Assembly (NCBI GenBank): GCA_038320345.1
Contig: JBBQED010000004.1
Span: 124,001 to 188,000, forward strand
Length of the DNA stretch: 64,000 bases
Source: JBBQED01 sp038320345
Lineage (GTDB): Bacteria; Bacteroidota; Bacteroidia; AKYH767-A; OLB10
Reading direction: 5' to 3'
Position 1 is the first letter of the stretch. Each line of letters starts with the position of its first letter. Shown one piece after another: positions 53,284 through 61,565 of the stretch. The notes beneath the pieces were generated by a model that saw only the letters and a program-made list of their open reading frames with translations, did no database searches and was not told where the DNA came from. Both the position numbers and the translations under genes were made by a program.

Positions 53284-55062
53284 ATGAAATTGATTAATAT
53301 TTCTCCTATCTATATCTTAGGACTTTTCATCATTTCTGTCTTTTTACTATTTTTTATTAGTAGTATATCTTATCAGCAAATAAAATCTCTTGATGAGTCC
53401 GGCAAACTAGTGGCCCGTACAAAAGATATAAATGCTGAATTAGAACATTTATACGGACTAATTGAATTTGCGCAATCTACACAGCGTGGATACCTAACCA
53501 CGAATGATTTAGCCTATCTGGATCCTTATTACTCTGTCCCTAACAAAATAGACACTTGCATACACAATCTTCGTCTATTAATGGCCGATAATGTACATCA
53601 GCAAGCGAATTTAAATGTAATTACAGTACTTATTCATAGAAAAAATGCAAGTCTTGAAGACGAAGTAAGTGCTAAAAAAAATAACATTTCAAATGCTGAA
53701 TTAGTAACTCAAATACAATTTGGTAATTTGCTCATGGATAGCATTAGAGTGAAGATAAATGATATGAATTCACTCGAGCTAAAATCATTACAAAGTCGAG
53801 AGAAAGAACATGCTCATGACGTAAAATTAACACCTAAGTCCACGCTAGTATTATTGTTTTTCTCACTATTTATTTTCATTTTCTCTTTTTATAAGATCAA
53901 CAAAGACAGGATTAATTTAAAAAAGATTAACAATCAATTGTTGATCACAAAAGAGACATTTGAACATGCGGAACAAATTGCTGAAATCAGTAATTGGTCA
54001 TGGGATATAGATAAAAACAAATTGTCGTTTTCCAACAATCAATATCGTTTACTTGGATGTCAGCCGCATGAATTTACACCAAGTGTTGAGAATTTTCTTG
54101 AATTTGTTCACCCTGATGATAGAGCTATAATTCTGGAAGGAAACAATAGGGTTCTTGCTGATGCCCAACCTTCTGTTTCCTATTTTAGAATCATCAGGAA
54201 AGATGGTAAACAAAGATATTTTAAATCACTGGGTAAATTAATCTCTGATAGTTACGGAAAAAAAATAATGATCGGAATAAATTCCGATATCACTGATCAA
54301 TATAACAAAGATAAAACGCTAGAGGAAAAAGTATTTGAACTAGAACGGTCTAATAATGAATTATCCGCATTTAATCATGTTGCCAGTCATGATTTACAAG
54401 AACCTTTACGGAAAATACAAACATTCATATCCAGAATTGAAACCTCTGACTTAGAAAATCTTTCAGAAAGAGGTAAGGATTATTTCAAACGGATTGTATC
54501 TGCTGCTAACCGTATGCAAGTTCTTATTGATGATCTGCTTATGTTTTCCAGAACAAATAAAGCCAATAAAGTTTTTGAAATATCGGATCTAAATGAATTG
54601 CTATCCAGTTCGAAACAAGAACTTATGCAATCTATTGATGAGAAATCAGCAAATGTTACTTCCGACCGGCTCCCTACCATCAATGTTATTCCCTTCCAAA
54701 TAAGGCAACTTTTTTTTAATATTATAGGCAACTCTCTAAAATATTCGAAAGCCGAAATAATTCCAGAAATCAATATCACGTCTAAATTAGTTTCGGGAAA
54801 AGATATTCCTGATGCAAATACGGCAAATGATAAGCCCTATTATAAAATTTCTATCACTGACAACGGAATAGGATTTGAACCTAAATATGCAGACTCCATT
54901 TTCAACCTATTTAACAGGCTACATGAGGATAAAGAATATTCAGGAACAGGCATAGGGCTGACTATTTGCAAAAAAATTGTCGAAAATCATAAAGGTTTTA
55001 TTAGAGCTCAGGGGTTCCCAGATAAAGGCTCCATTTTTGATTTTTACCTTCCTGTCGATTAA
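53284..55062 (+). CDS. CHASE3-PAS sensor histidine kinase
   Basis: 592 residues: membrane span (about 8-30), CHASE3-type helical extracytoplasmic domain (about 38-180, with AQSTQRGYLTTNDLAYLDPY), second span (about 187-205), PAS domain (about 225-340, NWSWDIDKNKLSFSNNQYRLLG), HisKA with His369 in FNHVASHDLQEPLRK, and HATPase (DNGIGFEPKYAD, GTGIGLTICKKIV). CHASE3 senses unknown external cues. Paired by position with the regulator just before it. Confidence 0.94.
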   Translation: MKLINISPIYILGLFIISVFLLFFISSISYQQIKSLDESGKLVARTKDINAELEHLYGLIEFAQSTQRGYLTTNDLAYLDPYYSVPNKIDTCIHNLRLLMADNVHQQANLNVITVLIHRKNASLEDEVSAKKNNISNAELVTQIQFGNLLMDSIRVKINDMNSLELKSLQSREKEHAHDVKLTPKSTLVLLFFSLFIFIFSFYKINKDRINLKKINNQLLITKETFEHAEQIAEISNWSWDIDKNKLSFSNNQYRLLGCQPHEFTPSVENFLEFVHPDDRAIILEGNNRVLADAQPSVSYFRIIRKDGKQRYFKSLGKLISDSYGKKIMIGINSDITDQYNKDKTLEEKVFELERSNNELSAFNHVASHDLQEPLRKIQTFISRIETSDLENLSERGKDYFKRIVSAANRMQVLIDDLLMFSRTNKANKVFEISDLNELLSSSKQELMQSIDEKSANVTSDRLPTINVIPFQIRQLFFNIIGNSLKYSKAEIIPEINITSKLVSGKDIPDANTANDKPYYKISITDNGIGFEPKYADSIFNLFNRLHEDKEYSGTGIGLTICKKIVENHKGFIRAQGFPDKGSIFDFYLPVD

Positions 55063-55274
55063 CGGAACCTCGTAGGGCCTCTACTTTTCTTGCCTTAGCC
55101 TAACTAAGGAGGGATTTCTGTATCTACTCTAAGCAAAAACTATTTAAAGTCGTTGCCCGCTTTGTTACATCATAAATATGTAATAAAATAGATAAATTTT
55201 GTAACAGCCATTAAAATCACTTAACGCAACTTTGTCTCAGAATAAATTACAATAATATTTAACAATTTAAATCT

Positions 55275-55715
55275 ATGAAAATGAAAAAAGTAATCATGAT
55301 CCTTACTTTGGCTATTACCACTAGTTTTGGTGTTGCCACAGCACAGAAAGCAGAAATAATTACAAGTGATAAAACTGGCTGGCATAAAATTGGGGAAACA
55401 ACAGTTGATTTTCAAAAAGAAAGTGATGAAATTCTCGTTATGGGTGCCGATAAATTTGCAAAAATTCAAATTAAGGTTACAGAAGCTCCCATTGATTTGA
55501 TTTCTCTGGATATTTTTTATGAAAGCGGAGATAATCAAAGCGTTAAAATTAATACTCCTGTTAAAGCACCAGGCGAAAGTCGTATCATTGATTTGAATGG
55601 TAGCGAACGGAGTTTGAAAAAAATTGTATTTGTGTATAAAACATTACCAAATAGAAAAGACGTAAAAGCCAAAGTGGAAATTTGGGGCTTGAAGACGAAT
55701 ACTGATATGAAGTAG
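55275..55715 (+). CDS. exported hypothetical protein, possibly DUF2541-like
   Basis: 146 residues with a signal peptide (about 1-23, ending ATAQ) and a beta-rich mature part (WHKIGETTVDFQKESDEILV, then FAKIQIKVTEAPIDLISL). It loosely resembles small exported proteins of the DUF2541 type; I am not sure. It begins the set of small stress-type genes after the kinase cluster and has its own terminator. Confidence 0.65.
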   Translation: MKMKKVIMILTLAITTSFGVATAQKAEIITSDKTGWHKIGETTVDFQKESDEILVMGADKFAKIQIKVTEAPIDLISLDIFYESGDNQSVKINTPVKAPGESRIIDLNGSERSLKKIVFVYKTLPNRKDVKAKVEIWGLKTNTDMK

Positions 55716-55738
55716 GCTAATATCAGGTTATTTTTCCA

Positions 55739-55768
55739 GCTGCTCTGTAACAACAGAGCGGCTTTTTT
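55739..55768 (+). terminator. terminator after the exported 146-aa protein
   Basis: GCTGCTCTG pairs with CAGAGCGGC (9 bp, one wobble) around TAACAA, followed by T6, 23 bp after the stop. Confidence 0.85.
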
Positions 55769-56010
55769 ATTTTAGGAAATTCTGAATTCTATAACATTTT
55801 CACCAAATTCTATAATGGTTTCTCAATATAACTTTATCAAATTTGCATATGAACTTATCTATACTGTTTTACTTCATAGTGTGTTCAAACTATAAAACCA
55901 ATTCTTAAATGTTTCTACGTTTGATTTCTGTATTCAACAAATCCTAAAGTGTACAACACTTAACACCCAATCAATATTTTTATACTATTCCTTTTAACAA
56001 CCCCACTACG

Positions 56011-56361
56011 ATGAATACTCCACTGCAAGAAAAAATCCAAATGAAAACCATGGTTGACTGTACGAATATGCTTGATAAATTGGGCTTTACGTCACAATTT
56101 AAAGCATTATCTAACGGTCTAAAATCTCTGAAAACAAATCAGATTTATTCATCTGCTGACATCAAGATAGTGAATTTTTATCGATTTGAAGGAGAATCTG
56201 ATCCATGCGACAATTCAATTCTTTATGCGCTTGAATCTGCCAACGGAGAAAGAGGCACGTTAACTGATGCATTTGGCCCATATAGTGATACCAATGTTAC
56301 GAACTTTATCCAGAGTGTAGAAGAAATTCAAAAGAAAGTAAACAAACATGAAACATTATAA
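56011..56361 (+). CDS. small Bacteroidota protein often mislabelled PRPP synthetase
   Basis: 116 residues. The segment VDCTNMLDKLGFTSQF, then VNFYRFEGESDPCDNSILYA and GTLTDAFGPYSD, is typical of a small Bacteroidota family often annotated phosphoribosylpyrophosphate synthetase. It has none of the motifs of the real enzyme (compare prs at 14847). Cytoplasmic, function unknown; relatives tend to lie in stress clusters. Confidence 0.75.
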   Translation: MNTPLQEKIQMKTMVDCTNMLDKLGFTSQFKALSNGLKSLKTNQIYSSADIKIVNFYRFEGESDPCDNSILYALESANGERGTLTDAFGPYSDTNVTNFIQSVEEIQKKVNKHETL

Positions 56362-56515
56362 GGTAGATCCCTTCACATTTGATTTTTTTATCTGTGAAAT
56401 CTAATCATGGCAATCCTACAAGTTTTTAGTTCCGCGATGTAACTAAATATTAATCGTTATAGTTGACCTTTACATCTCTTAATGCCTATAAATCTAATTC
56501 ACTAATAAATACCTT

Positions 56516-57142
56516 ATGAAAATAATAAAATTTCTTATTTTAATGCTAATGATCCCAGCATTCTCTTCAGCTCAAAATAACAGTCGTTTTGGTTTAAAGG
56601 GTGGCGTTAACTTATCCAATCTGTATTCCGACGACGTTTCTGATAAAAACTCACAATTCGGCTTTCAAGGTGGGCTTTTCCTGAAAATAGCATTAACTGA
56701 TTATATTTCGTTTCAACCTGAAGTTATTTATACTATGAAAGGGGCTGAATTGAAGTACGAGAATGATTTTGTAACAGGAACAGCCAATTTTCGTCTAAAC
56801 TATATTGAAGTACCAGTTCTGGCAGTTATTAATCTGACCACAAAATTTAATGTCCACGGAGGGTTTTACATCGCTACGTTGTCAGATGTTAGTGTTAAAA
56901 ACGAATCCAGTATAGGGGCTTTCGATTTTGAAAAGGAGCTCAACAAAAATGATTTCGAAAAAACAGATTATGGTTTGGTAGCTGGTATAGGTGGTGATTT
57001 CGATAAAATTAGTGTTGGTTTACGTTATGATTACGGTTTAAGATCAGTTGGAAAAGAAAAAACAATTGGCGGACAGACAAGACGATTCCCGGATTCCAAA
57101 AATTCAACTTTACAACTTTATGTTTCAATTAGCATTCTTTAA
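56516..57142 (+). CDS. outer-membrane beta-barrel protein (PorT-like family)
   Basis: 208 residues: signal peptide (about 1-18, ending FSSAQ) and an eight-strand barrel pattern. It opens with RFGLKGGVNLSNLYSDD, has FQPEVIYTMKGAEL in the middle, and ends with an aromatic/hydrophobic strand (STLQLYVSISIL). These small barrels are usually of unknown role in Bacteroidota. Confidence 0.87.
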   Translation: MKIIKFLILMLMIPAFSSAQNNSRFGLKGGVNLSNLYSDDVSDKNSQFGFQGGLFLKIALTDYISFQPEVIYTMKGAELKYENDFVTGTANFRLNYIEVPVLAVINLTTKFNVHGGFYIATLSDVSVKNESSIGAFDFEKELNKNDFEKTDYGLVAGIGGDFDKISVGLRYDYGLRSVGKEKTIGGQTRRFPDSKNSTLQLYVSISIL

Positions 57143-57187
57143 TATATTAAACTATTTTTTAATCAATTAATTTAAAATCTAAAATCT

Positions 57188-57436
57188 ATGAATACCAATC
57201 AGAAAACGGATCAAAAGGCGCAAAGTACGAATGGAGATCCCAAAAACAATGATGGTCAGCAAGACCAAAATCAGCAGAATAAGCAAGGTAATTCTGAAAA
57301 TTCCCAAATAGAGAAGACTGGTCAAGATAAGGAAAATGAAAATTCGGAACCTAAAAATCCAGGCAAAGAGCATAGCGATAAAGGTCATGAACACGAATCT
57401 AAAATTCCAGTTGCTGGTTCAAATCAAGATAAGTAA
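57188..57436 (+). CDS. 82-aa disordered hydrophilin-like protein
   Basis: Residues are almost all Asn, Gln, Lys, Asp, Glu, Ser, Gly and His, with no hydrophobic core, Trp, Tyr, Phe or Cys. Runs such as NDGQQDQNQQNKQGN and KEHSDKGHEHESK point to full disorder. There is no signal peptide. High Gly and hydrophilicity fit hydrophilins, which protect against drying or osmotic stress. It lies 45 bp after the barrel gene. Confidence 0.65.
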   Translation: MNTNQKTDQKAQSTNGDPKNNDGQQDQNQQNKQGNSENSQIEKTGQDKENENSEPKNPGKEHSDKGHEHESKIPVAGSNQDK

Positions 57437-57557
57437 TCAATGAAGAAGTGAAATCATTCCGATTCAAACTTAGCTACTAGTCCATCTTAAGGAATAGTAA
57501 ATTTTGATTCAAGCATATAAGATCAATAGAAATATTTTATTTAAATAAATAAGAAAA

Positions 57558-57600
57558 AGAGGTGAATCTTTTCAGGCTCCAAGGGATCACATTCACCTCT
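57558..57600. terminator. hairpin before the lmo0937-like gene
   Basis: AGAGGTGAAT and ATTCACCTCT form a 10-bp stem around a 23-base loop. There is no T-run on plus, so it may end transcripts only weakly or act as a 5' structure for the next gene. Confidence 0.4.
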
Positions 57601-57638
57601 CCTATTAAAAAATTCGTTAACTTTAAAAATTATAAACT

Positions 57639-57794
57639 ATGGGAAACTTACTATATGTAGTAGCAGTAATAATGATCGTAATCTGGGCGGTAGGGTTTTT
57701 TGCCTATAGTGTCGGAAGTATCATTCATATTCTACTGGTAATCGCCTTGATTTCTATACTGCTTCGTGTAATACAAGGCAGAAAGTCTATATAA
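57639..57794 (+). CDS. lmo0937-type (DUF5670) membrane peptide
   Basis: 51 residues, ATG at 57639 and TAA at 57792-57794. It starts MGNLLYVVAVIMIVIWAVGF and continues with YSVGSIIHILLVIALIS, ending LLRVIQGRKSI: two short hydrophobic helices and a basic tail. This is the lmo0937 family pattern, widespread in stress clusters. Function unknown. Confidence 0.85.
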   Translation: MGNLLYVVAVIMIVIWAVGFFAYSVGSIIHILLVIALISILLRVIQGRKSI

Positions 57795-57811
57795 AACTCT
57801 AAAAAAATATT

Positions 57812-58138
57812 ATGAAAAAGATCTGCTTAATTATTCAGGTATCTATGTTGTTAACTATCGGAAGTATAAATTCCGTTAATGCTGACAATCTAGTTACTAA
57901 TCGAAACCCGATTTCTGTAGTAAAAATTAATCCTGAAACAGCGAAAGCATCAATCTTAGTACAAAGGTTAAATGAAATTAAATCCATGAACCTTGATAAT
58001 GTTAGCACATCTGATAAAAAAGAGTTAAGAAAAGAGGTAAAAAATATCAATACTGAATTAAAACATCTCGGGAATGGTTTCTACATTTCTACTGGTGCGG
58101 CCATCATTATTATTTTATTGCTAATTTTAATTCTTTAA
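57812..58138 (+). CDS. exported small protein with C-terminal membrane anchor
   Basis: 108 residues: signal peptide (about 1-25), a charged helical middle (about 48-88: LVQRLNEIKSMNLDNVS and KKELRKEVKNINTELKHLG) and a C-terminal hydrophobic helix (FYISTGAAIIIILLLILIL). Relatives in Bacteroidota are sometimes wrongly labelled seryl-tRNA synthetase. Probably an envelope stress protein. It lies 17 bp after the lmo0937-type gene. Confidence 0.75.
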   Translation: MKKICLIIQVSMLLTIGSINSVNADNLVTNRNPISVVKINPETAKASILVQRLNEIKSMNLDNVSTSDKKELRKEVKNINTELKHLGNGFYISTGAAIIIILLLILIL

Positions 58139-58175
58139 CTTGTTTAAGTTGAAATTTGAGAATATATCTACACAA

Positions 58176-58466
58176 ATGAATACAAATAAATTAATTGCCG
58201 GAATAATCGCAGGTGCTGCTGTGGGTGTTGCAATTGGCTATATTGTTAATCCCGATAAAACTCTTCTAAAATTAAATCAATTTAGAAAAAAGGGCAAGGA
58301 CGGTAAAGAAGATATTAAATTCAAATTCAATGATGTTTTAGGGAATATTTCTGATGCTGTAGAAGCTGCAGAAGATGAAAAAGACGAACTTTTCGCAACT
58401 GGAAAGCGCAAATTTCATCAAGTAAAAAGAGAAGTAAAAAGTGCTCTTGACGATCAGTCCATTTAG
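58176..58466 (+). CDS. YtxH domain protein
   Basis: 96 residues from the ATG at 58176; the upstream in-frame TTG at 58140 adds 12 unlikely residues. The N-terminal Gly/Ala-rich helix LIAGIIAGAAVGVAIGYIV is followed by a Lys/Glu/Asp-rich amphipathic region, as in YtxH general-stress proteins. It likely sits at the inner membrane. Close behind the previous gene, so probably one operon from 57639. Confidence 0.85.
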   Translation: MNTNKLIAGIIAGAAVGVAIGYIVNPDKTLLKLNQFRKKGKDGKEDIKFKFNDVLGNISDAVEAAEDEKDELFATGKRKFHQVKREVKSALDDQSI

Positions 58467-58762
58467 TACATATAGTTTATCAGGTAATGTTCCTGCTTTT
58501 CTCGGATAAAGGCTAGTGCTTCATAGTGAGATAGACCAACAGTTAGTAGTAATTAAAGATTCACAGAATGGACTCCTATAACCCTTCTTCAATCACTTTC
58601 CATTTAATTTATTCACTTAAAAAATCCAAATATATCGTGCTATTCTGAAAGGATATATAGAGATTGTTTGTTTGGTTTTCAGCAATAATAAATGTAAAAG
58701 AGGACTTATTAATTTATGCTGTTAAGAAATATTTTTATCGTAGAAACTATCAATTATAGAAA
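58467..58762. other. 296-bp non-coding region
   Basis: AT-rich spacer with no frame and no hairpin I can support. It likely holds the promoter of the gene at 58763. Confidence 0.35.
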
Positions 58763-59278
58763 ATGAAAGAGGATTCTTCCGCTTCAAAGCAAAATTTCTT
58801 TGAAAAATTATCATCAAAAGTTACTAAAGCCTCCGGCAGTACTTATGCAATAGTTTCTGCATTTAGCATTGTTATAATCTGGTTGATTTCTGGGCCCTTT
58901 GCTAACTACTCTGAGCAATGGCAACTTGTAATTAACACTGGAACAACTATCATTACTTTTCTCATGGTGTTTCTGATTCAGAAATCACAGAATAAAGATT
59001 CTCTCGCTATTCAGTTAAAATTAAATGAATTGGTGGCTGCTAATGAAATGGCAAGTAATCGCTTAGTAGATGTTGAAAGTATGACTGAAGATGAATTGAA
59101 AATAATACATCAATACTACCATAAATTAAGTGAGATAACGAAAAGCGAAGGAAATCTTCTTCAATCGCACTCTATTGATGAAGCTCAGAAACATCACCGT
59201 ATTAAAAAAGAGAGAGCTTTGCAAGCCGCAAACAAAGCTATGAAAGAATCGGACAAACGAATAACTGACACAAAATAA
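58763..59278 (+). CDS. low-affinity iron permease family membrane protein
   Basis: 171 residues: two membrane helices (about 28-46 and 55-75) separated by GPFANYSEQWQLVINTGTTI, then FLMVFLIQKSQNKDSLAIQLKLNELV, the core pattern of the PF04120 family. A long charged helical tail follows. The name comes from fungal Fet4; transport by these short bacterial forms is not shown. Stress-cluster context suggests a membrane-protection role. Confidence 0.85.
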   Translation: MKEDSSASKQNFFEKLSSKVTKASGSTYAIVSAFSIVIIWLISGPFANYSEQWQLVINTGTTIITFLMVFLIQKSQNKDSLAIQLKLNELVAANEMASNRLVDVESMTEDELKIIHQYYHKLSEITKSEGNLLQSHSIDEAQKHHRIKKERALQAANKAMKESDKRITDTK

Positions 59279-59522
59279 TAATTAACGATATAAGATTTGT
59301 CTCATTACTCCGGTAAGTTAAAATAATACACTTATCAATCTCCTAGCATCGATTATTTGTACTGCGATCATAACTTTTATGAAATCCGTAAGCTATAGAA
59401 ATTCACATGAGGCACTTCCGAATTAAGCAAAATGGTAAATCAAGATGCAGCAAAGTCAGTTCATTCTGCGTTAAAGTTGTATTATAATTCTCCCAACAAT
59501 TCACACTAAATATTAGTTGTTA
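59279..59522. other. 244-bp non-coding region
   Basis: No frame, hairpin or recognised motif seen. Confidence 0.35.
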
Positions 59523-60677
59523 ATGAAGTCTTTAAAAAATATAAATAGGAAATGGAAAATTCTTTTATTTACAATTTTACTGCTAGTAATTGTTAGAATT
59601 TCACTTCCCTACATCCTACTTCATTTTGCAAATAAAACACTTGGTGAATTAAAAGGTTATTACGGGCACATTGATGATATTGATATTTTCCTCTATAAAG
59701 GAGCTTATCAAATCAAAGATTTTTATCTTGACAAAACGGATTCACTTAGTAAGAAAAATGTCCCTCTAATATCATCTAACAAAATCGATATGTCCATCGA
59801 ATGGAAATCACTAATCAAAGGAAGATTAGTTGGAGAGATGCATTTTTTTAATCCCCATTTGAAGTTTACGCGCGATAAAACTGATCCAGCAGCACTTCAA
59901 AAAGACTCCAATAACTTCAGAGTTCTTCTAGATAAATTTATGCCGCTCAAAATCAATAAACTTGAATTCATCAATGGGAAAATTCAATATGTTGATCTCA
60001 ATTCTACCCCAGTAGTTAATTTAGAACTCATAAAGACTAATTTATTGGCTCAAAATCTTCTGAATGTAGAAGATACGGCTATATTACCAGCAACCATACA
60101 AGCAAGTGCTGAATTATATCAGGGCAAATTAAATCTCAATATGAAATTTGATCCTTTAGCAGTGAAGCCTACATTTGATATGAATACCACACTAACGAAT
60201 ACAAATCTACCTGACTTAAACAATTTTTTCAAAGCATATGCAAATTTCGACGTTAATAAAGGCAACTTTGGATTATACACTGAAATGGCAAGTAAAGACG
60301 GCAAATTCGTTGGATATATTAAGCCCATTATTAAAAACCTTGATGTAGTAGGGAAGGAAGATAAACATGATAGCTTTGTGAATAAGGTTTGGGAAGTCAT
60401 GGTAGCTTCGGCTGGGATTATTCTTAGAAATCCAAATAAAAATCAAGTTGCTACAAAAATCCAAGTGGAAGGTAGAATCGACGGTCCTGCAGTTAATCCT
60501 TGGGAAGCAATTGGAAGCTTGCTTAACAATGCTTTTATCCATGCGTTGAGTCCAGAATTAGAAAATCGTATTTCTCTTTCTTCCATCGATGAAAAAGAGA
60601 AGAAAGAAAAGAAAAACATTTTGCAGAAAATATTTGGTAAATCTAAGTCCGAAAAAAAGAAAGAAAAAGCTAAATAA
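59523..60677 (+). CDS. DUF748/AsmA-like envelope protein
   Basis: 384 residues from the ATG at 59523 (a TTG two codons upstream is less likely). An N-terminal membrane helix (about 12-32) is followed by a long periplasmic beta-rich region with the DUF748 features: IDIFLYKGAYQIKDFYLD, then KIDMSIEWKSLIKGRLVGE and KINKLEFINGKIQYVD. The C-terminus is Lys/Glu-rich (EKKEKKNILQKIF). AsmA-like proteins may bridge inner and outer membranes for lipid transport. Last gene of the stress set. Confidence 0.82.
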   Translation: MKSLKNINRKWKILLFTILLLVIVRISLPYILLHFANKTLGELKGYYGHIDDIDIFLYKGAYQIKDFYLDKTDSLSKKNVPLISSNKIDMSIEWKSLIKGRLVGEMHFFNPHLKFTRDKTDPAALQKDSNNFRVLLDKFMPLKINKLEFINGKIQYVDLNSTPVVNLELIKTNLLAQNLLNVEDTAILPATIQASAELYQGKLNLNMKFDPLAVKPTFDMNTTLTNTNLPDLNNFFKAYANFDVNKGNFGLYTEMASKDGKFVGYIKPIIKNLDVVGKEDKHDSFVNKVWEVMVASAGIILRNPNKNQVATKIQVEGRIDGPAVNPWEAIGSLLNNAFIHALSPELENRISLSSIDEKEKKEKKNILQKIFGKSKSEKKKEKAK

Positions 60678-60893
60678 AAAAACAAGGATACAGAAAAAGC
60701 CACCCCAAGTTCCAATTAAATATTTTTCGAAATAAGTTGTATTTCTTTTTCATTTCAATATAATCAATCACGGTTATTTGCTTTGTACAAATCTTGGTCA
60801 ACACTTTGGGATCTCGTTAATCCCCTAAAGGGCTATCATAACACCGTTCCAACTCTACTAATATCCCTTAAAATTCAGAGAACTACTTATTCT

Positions 60894-61514
60894 CTATTTT
60901 CGAAAAACTTTATTCAACGCATCTGTTCTTGAATTTACTTGTAATTTTATATAAATATTACGGATATGAGTACGGATTGTTTCAGGGCTCAGAAATAGCT
61001 GGTCAGCGATTTCTTTATACCGTAATCCTTTGGAGAGCAAAGCCAATATTTCTCGTTCCCGCTCTGAAAGTTTCTGTAGTTCCACATTATTTTCCTCTGA
61101 AAAAGTAAGCACGATTTTCCGTGCTATATGACTACTCATGGGAGAACCTCCTTTGGAAACATCCAATAAAGCTTCTAGAATTTTAGAAGGTTGAGTCGTT
61201 TTAGTCAGGTATCCAGTTGCTCCCGCTTTTAAAGCATTGAAAACAGAATCTGAATCTTCAAAAGAAGTAAACATAACAAATTGAGTCAACTTGCAAAGTG
61301 GCTTAATCTCACTAATAAAGTCTATACCCGTTTTTCCACTTAAATGAATATCCACTAGAACTACATCCAGCTCTAATAATGGCACATTCACAATGGCTTC
61401 TTCAGCGCTTTCGAAAGCATGACAACAGGAAAAACCATCGCTTCCATTGATTAACAACATCATTCCTTCGCGAATACTTCTTTCGTCTTCTAAAATCCCT
61501 ATTCTTAAATCCAT
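60894..61514 (-). CDS. NarL/LuxR-type response regulator
   Basis: 206 residues: receiver domain (about 1-120) with Asp55 in LDVVLVDIHLSGKTG and Lys in GYLTKTTQP, then a LuxR-type helix-turn-helix (about 142-206, LSEREREILALLSKGLRYKEI, then SPETIRTHIRNIYIKL). DNA-binding regulator. It follows the TPR kinase at 61566 by 51 bp on the same strand, so the two form a pair. Confidence 0.95.
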   Translation of the reverse strand: MDLRIGILEDERSIREGMMLLINGSDGFSCCHAFESAEEAIVNVPLLELDVVLVDIHLSGKTGIDFISEIKPLCKLTQFVMFTSFEDSDSVFNALKAGATGYLTKTTQPSKILEALLDVSKGGSPMSSHIARKIVLTFSEENNVELQKLSEREREILALLSKGLRYKEIADQLFLSPETIRTHIRNIYIKLQVNSRTDALNKVFRK

Positions 61515-61565
61515 GATTCAAATGTATTTATCATTGATTAATAAACTATCACATGAAAGTAGTAA

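Noticed and set aside
56011..56361. Annotation as phosphoribosylpyrophosphate synthetase
   Set aside because: The protein is 116 residues with no PRPP loop or ATP-site motif; the true prs is at 14847-15782.
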